DNA of 64,000 nucleotides from an uncultured Coriobacteriaceae bacterium (GTDB lineage: Bacteria > Actinomycetota > Coriobacteriia > Coriobacteriales > Atopobiaceae), in assembly GCA_902778135.1 (NCBI GenBank), contig CACYWP010000007.1, forward strand, positions 1 through 64,000, read 5' to 3'. Every line of letters begins with the position of its first letter. Position 1 is the stretch's first letter. The notes under the pieces are model-generated. The model was not told the origin of the DNA, ran no database searches, and saw only the letters and a list, made by a program, of their open reading frames with translations. The position numbers were made by a program, and so were the translations under genes. Positions 25,239-32,995 of the stretch are shown in pieces.

Positions 25239-26960
25239 ATGGACAGCAAGGTTCAGGCCACTATCGATCTTTGGGCCGAGAAGTGCACCATCGCCGACCT
25301 AAAGGAGGAGCTGGACGCCCTTATCGCCGCCAACGACGAGGACAAGCTCTTTGACGCCTTCTATCGCAGCCTTGAGTTTGGCACCGCTGGCCTGCGTGGC
25401 ACGCTGGGCGTCGGCACCAACCGCATGAACGAGTACGTCGTCGGCCAGGCCACCAAGGGCGTTGCCGACTACCTGAACGCGCACTATGAGAACCCCACGC
25501 TGGCCCTCGCCCGCGACTCTCGCCTGAAGGGCGAGGAGTTCCAGAAGGTCGCCGCCGGCATCCTGGCCGCTAACGGCATCAAGGTCTTCCTGTTCCCGCG
25601 CATCGAGCCCGTCCCGACGCTGTCCTTCGCCGTGCGTCACCTGGGCACCTCCGCCGGCATCGTGCTGACCGCCTCCCACAACCCCGCAGCCTACAACGGC
25701 TACAAGGTCTACAACGACAACGGTGGCCAGATCACCGATGAGGCCGCTGCCGAGATCAGCGCCAACATCGCCGCCGCCGACTTCTTCGGCCTCGATTGCA
25801 TGGACTTCGACGAGGGCCTGGCCAACGGCATGATCAACTGGATCGACGACGAGGTCATCGATGCCTTCATCGCCGCCGTCAAGAAGGTCTCCGTCCCCGG
25901 CTTCAAGGCCGACGAGTCCTACTCCGTCGTCTACACGCCACTCAACGGCACCGGCATGGAGTGCGTCACCAAGATCCTGAACGAGATCGGCGTCGACAAG
26001 GTCTCCGTCGTTCCCGAGCAGAAGGATCCCGACGGCAACTTCCCGACCTGCACCTATCCCAACCCCGAGTTCCGCGCCGCCCTCGAGCTCGCCCTGAAGC
26101 TCGCCGAGGAGGTCAAGCCGAACCTGGTCGTCGCCACCGACCCCGACGCCGACCGCATGGGCACCGCAATCCCGCATGACGGCGAGTACAAGCTGCTCTC
26201 CGGCAACGAGATGGGCGTCCTGCTGATGGACTGGCTCATCAAGATGGCCGAGGCCAACGGCGAGGATCCCAAGGAGAAGGTCGCTGTCACCTCCATCGTG
26301 TCCTCCACGATGCCGGACGCCCTGGCCAAGGACAAGGGCTTCGAGCTCCGTCGCGTCCTGACCGGCTTCAAGTACATTGGCGACCAGATCGACCAGCTCA
26401 AGGACGCTGGCGAGGAGGATCGCTACCTGATGGGCTTCGAGGAGTCCTATGGCTACCTGGTCGGCACCCACGCCCGCGACAAGGACGCCATCGTGGCCGT
26501 CGAGATGTGCGTCGAGATGGCTTCCGACTACGCCTCCAAGGGCATGGACCTCTATGAGGCCATGGACGCCCTGTACCAGAAGTACGGCTACTACATCAAC
26601 GGCATCGTCAACGCCAGCTTCCCGGGTGCCGCCGGCGCCGACAAGATGGCTGCCCTGATGAAGAGCCTGCGCGAGGAGCCTCTGGCCGAGATCGCCGGCC
26701 TGAAGGTCGTCGGCATGACCGACTTCGCCACCGGCCCCGAGATGCCGCGCGTCTCCGGCCTGCAGAAGGAGGACCCGCAGTACCTGCCGCCCGCGAACGT
26801 GATCGAGTACCAGCTCGAGGACGACAACAAGATCATCTTCCGTCCGTCCGGCACCGAGCCCAAGATCAAGGCCTACCTGTTCGCCAAGGGTGCAACCCGC
26901 GCCGACGCCGAGGCCATCGAGGCCAAGCTGCGCGCTGCCGCCGAGGAGATCTTCGCGTAA
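25239..26960 (+). CDS. pgm: Phosphoglucomutase/phosphomannomutase
   Basis: 573-aa alpha-D-phosphohexomutase with all family motifs: GTAGLRG near residue 49, the phosphoserine loop TASHNP (about 146), the metal loop DPDADR (about 304), the sugar loop FEESYGY and the C-terminal phosphate loop RPSGTEPK. Interconverts glucose-1-phosphate and glucose-6-phosphate (or the mannose pair) for glycogen and cell-wall sugar supply. Start ATG 25239 has GAAGGGAAG upstream. Its codon use is strongly biased, suggesting high expression. Confidence 0.93.
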   Translation: MDSKVQATIDLWAEKCTIADLKEELDALIAANDEDKLFDAFYRSLEFGTAGLRGTLGVGTNRMNEYVVGQATKGVADYLNAHYENPTLALARDSRLKGEEFQKVAAGILAANGIKVFLFPRIEPVPTLSFAVRHLGTSAGIVLTASHNPAAYNGYKVYNDNGGQITDEAAAEISANIAAADFFGLDCMDFDEGLANGMINWIDDEVIDAFIAAVKKVSVPGFKADESYSVVYTPLNGTGMECVTKILNEIGVDKVSVVPEQKDPDGNFPTCTYPNPEFRAALELALKLAEEVKPNLVVATDPDADRMGTAIPHDGEYKLLSGNEMGVLLMDWLIKMAEANGEDPKEKVAVTSIVSSTMPDALAKDKGFELRRVLTGFKYIGDQIDQLKDAGEEDRYLMGFEESYGYLVGTHARDKDAIVAVEMCVEMASDYASKGMDLYEAMDALYQKYGYYINGIVNASFPGAAGADKMAALMKSLREEPLAEIAGLKVVGMTDFATGPEMPRVSGLQKEDPQYLPPANVIEYQLEDDNKIIFRPSGTEPKIKAYLFAKGATRADAEAIEAKLRAAAEEIFA

Positions 26961-26985
26961 GCCTCCGGCGACATACGGTGTGACC

Positions 26986-27014
26986 AAGGGACCCGTGCAT
27001 TGCGCGGGTCCCTT
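26986..27014 (+). terminator. Terminator after pgm
   Basis: A 10-bp stem AAGGGACCCG / CGGGTCCCTT with a 9-nt loop is followed by TCC, 25 nt after the pgm stop. Confidence 0.75.
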
Positions 27015-27110
27015 TCCATGCTGGGCCTGGTTGTGTCGCAGGGCGGGAAGTGGTGGCCGACGTCGGGTTGCGTCGCAAGGCGGTTGCAGCTGCCTGTCCG
27101 CACAAGGAAA

Positions 27111-27140
27111 CGGGGCAGGTCGTGTGAATGACCTGCCCCG
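27111..27140 (-). terminator. Terminator of the C39-like gene
   Basis: On the minus strand an 11-bp stem (CGGGGCAGGTC / GACCTGCCCCG) followed by TTTCCTTG lies 33 nt after the stop of the gene at 27173. Confidence 0.7.
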
Positions 27141-27172
27141 TGCAAGGAAGCCCTTGATGGTTGCCGAGCGCC

Positions 27173-28255
27173 CTAGCCCTCGGTCTCGCTGCCGTCATAT
27201 TCGCCGGAAGCCGTGTCGCCGCTCGTGCCGGTGGAGGTGCCGGCGGTCAGGGCATAGGCCGTGTCGGTCCTGCTGCTGATGGCGCCGAGCGACCACGAGT
27301 GCGTGGAGGCGTAGGACGACGTCGGGTCATAGACGGTGACGGAGTTGTCGGGATTGATGCCGATGATCAGGGCCCAGTGTGCCATCGCCGAGCCAACGCC
27401 CGAGTCGGACTTCAGCTTGATGATGACGAGCTGACCCTCCGAGATGGGGTTGTAGATGCCGTCCGAGGAGGCCTCGACACCCGTTGCGGCCAGGCCGACA
27501 TCGCCGGCATGCCCGGTGAGGTAGGAGTCATCCATGCCAGTGGTGCCAGACGCGAGGTTGCTGGAGGTGATGGAGGCGGCGACGGAGGCGGGGTCGTAGG
27601 TGTTCTTGCCGGTGAGTCCCATGGCAGCCATGGACAGCGCGGTGGGACCGGAGCCGGTCACGCCGATGATGCCGTCTGCGTAGGCGACATAGCCCCAGCG
27701 TGGGTCATAGGTGTAGAACAGGGGAATCTCGCCCGTCGCCAGCGATTCGCCGTAGGCCTGCGAGGAGCCGTCTGCCGAGAGGGACCCGGCGACGAAGGAA
27801 ATGGCATCCGGCTCGGCGATGGCCAGGTCGATCAGGCGCTCGTCGGTGATCTTGTCGGCATTCTTGGCAATCTTCTCGAACGCCTCGTTGCGGTCGAGGA
27901 CCTCGGCGATCTTGGCGGTCTCCTCGGAGGAGACGCCGAAGGCGACGCGCTTGTCGGCGGGGTTGACCTTTACCTCCTCCTCGGTCTTCTGCGTCTGGCG
28001 CGTGTTCTTGCACCCGCGCACGCAGCTGGAGATGCCGAAGATGAGGGCGATGATCAGCAGTATGCCGATGATGCCGACGATGATGAGGCGCGGGTTGATG
28101 TCGCGTGACGACTTCTGGCGGCGGCTGCTGCCCACCCGATAGCCCGTGTCGCGCGTCTGCAGCGGCTTGCGCTCGCCGGACGAGGATGCCGAACGGGACT
28201 TCTTGCGGGAAGAGCTGGATGCCCTGCGCCGTTGGTCAGAACGAGAGGTTGCCAT
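27173..28255 (-). CDS. Membrane-anchored C39-like protein with Ser instead of Cys
   Basis: 360 aa. A cytoplasmic, Ser/Arg/Lys-rich N-terminus (about 55 residues) leads to one transmembrane helix (LIIVGIIGILLIIALIFGIS), a helical linker, and a C39-type papain-like domain outside the cell. The usual motif DPRWG...GCGPTAL is present as DPRWGY and TGSGPTALSMA (about residue 200), so the nucleophile Cys is replaced by Ser. AHWALIIGI (about 290) keeps the His. Either a serine-variant or a non-catalytic binding domain. A Ser/Thr/Gly-rich tail ends the protein. Monocistronic; start ATG 28255. Confidence 0.72.
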   Translation of the reverse strand: MATSRSDQRRRASSSSRKKSRSASSSGERKPLQTRDTGYRVGSSRRQKSSRDINPRLIIVGIIGILLIIALIFGISSCVRGCKNTRQTQKTEEEVKVNPADKRVAFGVSSEETAKIAEVLDRNEAFEKIAKNADKITDERLIDLAIAEPDAISFVAGSLSADGSSQAYGESLATGEIPLFYTYDPRWGYVAYADGIIGVTGSGPTALSMAAMGLTGKNTYDPASVAASITSSNLASGTTGMDDSYLTGHAGDVGLAATGVEASSDGIYNPISEGQLVIIKLKSDSGVGSAMAHWALIIGINPDNSVTVYDPTSSYASTHSWSLGAISSRTDTAYALTAGTSTGTSGDTASGEYDGSETEG

Positions 28256-28737
28256 GACTACCCTCCATCATTCATGTGCCGCCTCGATTGTGCCCGTTTC
28301 CCATGGCCTTCACCCGAGTGGCGCATGATGCCTACAATCCCATACATACTACGTCAGGTTTTGTGGGGACGGAACACGGGATTACATCGAGTGGTACCGC
28401 TCTTTCGGCGTGAACGGTCAAATCACGCCAAGAAGCGCTTGCTGGGGACGCTCCGTCGTCTTCGGACGTCCGCCGTCGACCGTGGGATTGCGGCGTTCGT
28501 GGCGAGAGGGATCGTCTGACGTCATGGGTCGTCTTTGCCAAAGTGCATAAGGAAGGCCCTTACTTGCGTTGCAATGCATTCCGAAGTCCCGTCGACCTAT
28601 CTTTCATGCACGTAAATACATGTCATAATCTTCTATTATCTTGGGCGAAATAAGAGATAATCCGTACATCCGCAGCGTTAGTATGCAAGAAGGGGAATCG
28701 GCGACGGTTTCTTCGATTGATGGATATTGGGGGAAGC
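28256..28737. other. Intergenic region upstream of argR
   Basis: 482 nt between divergent genes without a credible gene. It becomes AT-rich from about 28550 onward, with TATTAT at 28634-28639 as a likely -10 for argR and an 18-bp imperfect palindrome at 28605-28622. The part next to the C39-like gene should hold that gene's promoter; I cannot pick one. Confidence 0.6.
28605..28622. promoter_or_regulatory. Candidate ARG box before argR
   Basis: CATGCACGTAAATACATG is an 18-bp imperfect palindrome with CATG ends and an AT-leaning centre, the size and shape of ArgR half-site pairs. It lies just before the likely -10 of argR, so binding would block polymerase and give autoregulation. Based on resemblance only. 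Confidence 0.4.
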
Positions 28738-29175
28738 ATGGTCAAGCGACGCAATAGCAGGCAAGACGCGATACGTGACATCGTCCGTGCCAAGTCCATC
28801 CATACCCAGCGCTCCTTGGTCGAGGAGCTGCAATCGATCGGCTACAACTGCACCCAGGCAACCGTCTCGCGCGATATCGCCGACATGGGGCTGCGCAAGC
28901 TCTCCGAAGGCATCTACGTGCTGGCCGAGGACCTGCACCTGCAGCGCATGGTCTCGGAGTTCGTCACGAGCTGCGAGCGTGCGGGCAATCTCGTCGTCGT
29001 GAAGTCCCAGCCTGGTACGGCCCCCGGAGTTGCCGCTGCCGTCGATGCCGCGTCTCTGCCCGACGTCAAGGGATCGGTGGCTGGCAACGACACGGTACTG
29101 GTGGTCTGCGGTACCGAAGAGGGGGCGGACGAGCTGGTCAACCTCGTCAACAAGCTGCGCAACGCAAAGAAGTAG
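28738..29175 (+). CDS. argR: Arginine repressor ArgR
   Basis: 145 aa. The winged-helix N-terminal domain shows QRSLVEELQSIGYNCTQATVSRDIADMGL, the ArgR DNA-recognition segment with TQATVSRD. The C-terminal oligomerisation/arginine-binding domain contains GTAPGVAAAVDAASLPDVKGSVAGNDT, with the expected GNDT-type turn. Hexameric repressor of arginine synthesis or activator of catabolism. ATG 28738 preferred over 28717 because GGGGAAG is close upstream and length then fits the family. No arginine genes lie nearby. Confidence 0.93.
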   Translation: MVKRRNSRQDAIRDIVRAKSIHTQRSLVEELQSIGYNCTQATVSRDIADMGLRKLSEGIYVLAEDLHLQRMVSEFVTSCERAGNLVVVKSQPGTAPGVAAAVDAASLPDVKGSVAGNDTVLVVCGTEEGADELVNLVNKLRNAKK

Positions 29176-29219
29176 CATCGACGCGACACAAGGGCGCCGG
29201 CCTTGCCGGACCAGCATGA

Positions 29220-29255
29220 GCGTGCCCCGCATCCTTGTCTGGATGCGGGGCACGC
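29220..29255. terminator. Bidirectional terminator between argR and PBP gene
   Basis: A 15-bp perfect stem (GCGTGCCCCGCATCC / GGATGCGGGGCACGC) with a 6-nt loop lies between the convergent genes. Confidence 0.8.
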
Positions 29256-29289
29256 TGTCAGTCGCATGGGTGATGCCGTCTGCCGGCTC

Positions 29290-31452
29290 CTAGGCGGATT
29301 CGTCGTAGTACTCCTCGCCGCCACCGCCATTGTCGTAGTACCCGTTGTCCTCGGTGTACCCGTTGTCGTAGGAGCCGCCATTGTCCTCGGTGTAGCCGTT
29401 GTCGTAGTTGTTGTTCTCCTCGTAGCCCTCGTAGCTCTCCTCGCCAGTGCCCTCCTCGCCGTTGGACTCGGAGTTCTGCTCCTCGGAGTTGTAGTCGTAG
29501 TAGTAGCTGCTCCAGTCGACGCTGCCGCCGGAGAAGGTCCAGCTGCTGTTGTCGCGATAAGTGGGCTGCGCGCTGGAGGTGGGGAACTCCTCGCGTGCCC
29601 AGCCGTCGAGGACCGAGTTGACGAAGTAGTTGAAGATCGGGCAGGCCGTGTTGTAGGGGTGTCCGCTGGAGCCCCACACGTAGACCTCGGCCTCCTCGCG
29701 ATAGCCGCACCAGATGGAGACCGACAGCTGCGGGGTGATGCCGCAGAACCACAGGTCGCGGTAGTTCTCGGTGGTACCGGTCTTGCCGGCAACGGGCTGG
29801 TTGACCGTCAGGCCGGAACCGACGACCTCTGCGGTGCCGCCCCAAGTGGTGACGCCCTTCATGACCTCCAGCGCCGCCGAGGCGATGTCCTCGGAGAGGA
29901 CGCGGACGGGGCTGTCCTCGTGCTCGTAGACCGTGTTGCCGTTGCGGTCCTCGATGCGGGTGATGGCGATGGCGTCGCGGTGGATGCCGCCGGTGGCGAC
30001 GGTGCCATAGGCCTCGGCCATCTGGACGGGCGGGACGCCCACGGTGCCCAGGGTCAGCGACGAGTAGGCGGGCAGGTCGACGTCGATGCCCATGTCATGG
30101 GCGGCCTCGACGATCTTCTCCGCCCCGATGGCCTCGGCGATCTGGACGAAGCCGGTGTTGGAGGAGACCGCGAAGGCATAGGCCATCGTGATGGGGCCGT
30201 AGCTGGCGTTGCCGAAGTTCTGCACCGTCCAGGTGGGGGAGAAGGTCATCGGCGAGTTGCAGTTGATGTAGATGTTCGGGCTCATGCCATCGCGCAGCGC
30301 GGCGACCAGGGTGAACAGCTTGAACGACGAGCCGGGCTGGCGGCGTGCCTGGGTGGCCAGGTTGAACTGGCTCTCCTGGTAGTCGCGGCCGCCGACCATG
30401 GCCTTGATGTAGCCGGTGTCGGGATCGACGGCGACCAACGCGGCGTCAAGGCGCTCGTTGCCGATCTCGGTGAGGCGCTGGGAGACGGCACGCTCGGCGG
30501 CGTCCTGGTAGCTGGGATCGATGGTGGTGTAGACCTTCAGGCCACCCTGGAAGACGGTGTCCTGGTCGAAGTCCTCCAGCAACAGCTGCTTGACGTAGTC
30601 GGTGAAGTAGGGCTGCTGGGACTCGTTCTGCAGGAAGGAGCCGGCGTTGGTCTCGAGGGGCGTGTTGATCGCCTCGTCATACTGCTCTTGGGTGATGTCC
30701 CCGGCGTTGAGCATGCTGTCCAGGACCATGTCGCGACGCCACTGGGCACCTTCGGGATTCTGCAGGGGGTCGTAGTTGGAGGGGGACTGGGGCAGGCCGC
30801 AGAGCGTCGCCGCCTCGGCGAGCGACAGGTCGCTCGCGTTCTTGTCGAAGTAGGTGATGGCCGCCGCCTGGATGCCGTAGGCCTGGTGCCCGAAGTAGAT
30901 GGTGTTGAGGTACATCATCAGGATCTGGTCCTTGGTGTACATCTTCTCCATCTGGATGGCCAAGTAGGCCTCGCGCACCTTTCGCCTGACCGTGTAGTCG
31001 AACTGCTCCTCGGACAGGACCGTGTTGCGCACCAGCTGCTGGGTGATGGTCGAGGCGCCCTGGGAGTTGCCGGTGAGCTGGGCGACCACCGCGCGCGCGA
31101 TGCCTTGGGGGTCGACGCCGTTGTGACGGTAGAAGCGTGCGTCCTCGATGTCGACGATGCCCTTCAGGACATAGTCGCTGACCTGCTCCATCTCGACGCT
31201 GCGCCTGTTCTGCAGATAGTATTCGGCAATCGTGGTGCCGTTGGCGTCGACGATCTCGGTCGGCTCGCTGACGAGGTAGGCGTCGGCGGAGTTGTAGTCG
31301 GGCAGGTCTTGCAGCCAGCTGGTGACCAATGCGCCCAGCGACATGGCCAACGCCGCTATGAGCAGCGCGATGAACCCGAAGATTCCGGCGATGCCAAACC
31401 CGATGATGTGGGTGCGTGAGTTCCTTCGAGCCCTGCGCTTGCGGACACCCAT
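29290..31452 (-). CDS. Class A penicillin-binding protein
   Basis: 720-aa bifunctional peptidoglycan synthase. Short basic cytoplasmic tail, one membrane helix (about 18-45), then a GT51 glycosyltransferase domain (EDARFYRHNGVD with the catalytic Glu near 103; GASTITQQLVRN). The transpeptidase domain has SSFK (about 376, nucleophile Ser), SSNTG (about 430) and KTGTT (about 555). The C-terminus is a Tyr/Asn/Asp/Glu/Gly low-complexity tail with near-repeats of DNGYTED, likely extended in the wall. Start ATG 31452 has GGAGGAGG upstream. Monocistronic. Confidence 0.95.
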   Translation of the reverse strand: MGVRKRRARRNSRTHIIGFGIAGIFGFIALLIAALAMSLGALVTSWLQDLPDYNSADAYLVSEPTEIVDANGTTIAEYYLQNRRSVEMEQVSDYVLKGIVDIEDARFYRHNGVDPQGIARAVVAQLTGNSQGASTITQQLVRNTVLSEEQFDYTVRRKVREAYLAIQMEKMYTKDQILMMYLNTIYFGHQAYGIQAAAITYFDKNASDLSLAEAATLCGLPQSPSNYDPLQNPEGAQWRRDMVLDSMLNAGDITQEQYDEAINTPLETNAGSFLQNESQQPYFTDYVKQLLLEDFDQDTVFQGGLKVYTTIDPSYQDAAERAVSQRLTEIGNERLDAALVAVDPDTGYIKAMVGGRDYQESQFNLATQARRQPGSSFKLFTLVAALRDGMSPNIYINCNSPMTFSPTWTVQNFGNASYGPITMAYAFAVSSNTGFVQIAEAIGAEKIVEAAHDMGIDVDLPAYSSLTLGTVGVPPVQMAEAYGTVATGGIHRDAIAITRIEDRNGNTVYEHEDSPVRVLSEDIASAALEVMKGVTTWGGTAEVVGSGLTVNQPVAGKTGTTENYRDLWFCGITPQLSVSIWCGYREEAEVYVWGSSGHPYNTACPIFNYFVNSVLDGWAREEFPTSSAQPTYRDNSSWTFSGGSVDWSSYYYDYNSEEQNSESNGEEGTGEESYEGYEENNNYDNGYTEDNGGSYDNGYTEDNGYYDNGGGGEEYYDESA

Positions 31453-31743
31453 GCGTTCCTCCTCCGTGAGAGACAGCTAACCCAACAGTATACGAGTAGT
31501 CCCCACGGCGTTAGGCGGAAGTGGGCAGAGTTCTCATAGAGCCCATCTGTGCGGGGCCAGGGGCAGGGCAAGGAGGGCTCCCAGACGGGTGGCACCGGCT
31601 GCGGCCGCCCACACGACATATGGATGCTGGCAGAGTTGGCGCAAGTGTGGTGCATGACACGGGTTTCGTGGCGGCAGGGGCGGGCTTGCGCTATTCTGGT
31701 GCGTACGCGACTCCGCAGGGAGCTCGTGAGGAACGCGAACCAT

Positions 31744-32976
31744 ATGGAGGACAGAGCATTGCTGCCAGTCGACGAGCAACTGAAGGTCATCACCTCGGGC
31801 ACCCAACAGATCGTGCCGCTGGACGAGCTGAGGAAGAAGCTGGAGAAGGGCGAGCCCCTCAACATCAAGCTGGGCGTCGATCCCACCAGCCCTGACCTGC
31901 ACCTGGGTCACGCCGTGCCCCTGCGCAAGATGCGCCAGTTCCAGGACCTGGGCCACCATGTGACCCTCATCATCGGCAACGGCACGGCGCTGATCGGTGA
32001 CCCCTCCGGTCGCGACAGCACCCGCCCGCCCCTCACGGAGGAGCAGGTGGAGGCCAACGCGAAGACCTACGTCGAGCAGGCCGTGAAGGTGCTCGACCCA
32101 GAGAAGACGACGATCGTCCACAACGGCGACTGGCTGAAGCCCCTCGACCTGCAGAAGATGCTGCACCTGATGGCCCAGTTCAACGTCGCCCGCATCCTCG
32201 AGCGCGAGGACTTCCACAACCGCTACGAGAACCAGCAGTCGATCGCCCTGCACGAGTTCATCTACCCGGTGCTGCAGGCCTACGACTCGGTGGTCATCGA
32301 TGCCGACGTGGAGATGGGTGGCAACGACCAGATCTTCAACCTGCTCGCCGGTCGCGACCTCATGCGCGCCGAGGGCATGGAGCCACAGGTCGCGCTGACG
32401 ATGCCGCTGCTGGTGGGCCTCGACGGCCACAAGAAGATGTCCAAGAGCTACGGCAACTACGTCGGCCTCACCGACGAGCCCAACGACATGTTCGGCAAGC
32501 TCATGAGCATCGCCGACGAGATCGTCCCCATGTACTTCCGCCTGTGCTCCACCTGCACCATCGAGCAGATCGATGCCATCGACGCCGAGTTCAAGAACGG
32601 CACGGCAGACCCCTACGCCCGCAAGCGCGAGCTGGCGCGCAACATCGTCGACCTCTACCACGGGGAGGGCGCGGGCCAGAAGGCCCAGGATGCCTTCGAC
32701 GCACAGTTCAAGCGCGCCGAGATTCCCGATGACATCCCCGAGTACCCGGTCGCCGATGTCGTGGTCAACGACGAGGGCCTGGTCTACCTGGCCAAGCTGC
32801 TCGCCGATGCCAAGCTGGCGGGGTCAGTCGGCGAGGCGCGTCGCTTCATCGACGGCGGCGGCGTGAAGATCGATGGCGTCGCCGTGGCCGCCAAGGCCTA
32901 CAACATCGCGCCCGAGTCCCTGGTCGCGGGCACGGTCATCCAGCACGGCAAGCGCAAGTTCGTGCGCCTCGTCTAG
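31744..32976 (+). CDS. tyrS: Tyrosine--tRNA ligase
   Basis: 410 aa class I aminoacyl-tRNA synthetase. HLGH (about residue 54) is the HIGH motif, KMSKS at about 230 the second signature, and the C-terminal S4 RNA-binding domain spans about 340-410 (ARRFIDGGGVKIDG). It belongs to the long-branch TyrS group with KMSKS. ATG 31744 has GAGGAAC upstream at longer than usual spacing. The U32-like gene follows after 19 nt and is probably co-transcribed. Confidence 0.95.
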   Translation: MEDRALLPVDEQLKVITSGTQQIVPLDELRKKLEKGEPLNIKLGVDPTSPDLHLGHAVPLRKMRQFQDLGHHVTLIIGNGTALIGDPSGRDSTRPPLTEEQVEANAKTYVEQAVKVLDPEKTTIVHNGDWLKPLDLQKMLHLMAQFNVARILEREDFHNRYENQQSIALHEFIYPVLQAYDSVVIDADVEMGGNDQIFNLLAGRDLMRAEGMEPQVALTMPLLVGLDGHKKMSKSYGNYVGLTDEPNDMFGKLMSIADEIVPMYFRLCSTCTIEQIDAIDAEFKNGTADPYARKRELARNIVDLYHGEGAGQKAQDAFDAQFKRAEIPDDIPEYPVADVVVNDEGLVYLAKLLADAKLAGSVGEARRFIDGGGVKIDGVAVAAKAYNIAPESLVAGTVIQHGKRKFVRLV

Positions 32977-32995
32977 CACGAACGGGGAAAGGGAC

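Noticed and set aside
31585..31620. T-box-like GGGTGGCACCGG before tyrS
   Set aside because: The bulge would read UGGC, while tRNA-Tyr with discriminator A needs UGGU; the sequence pairs in an ordinary GGGTGGC/GCCGCCC hairpin, and I could not find a stem I with a Tyr specifier.
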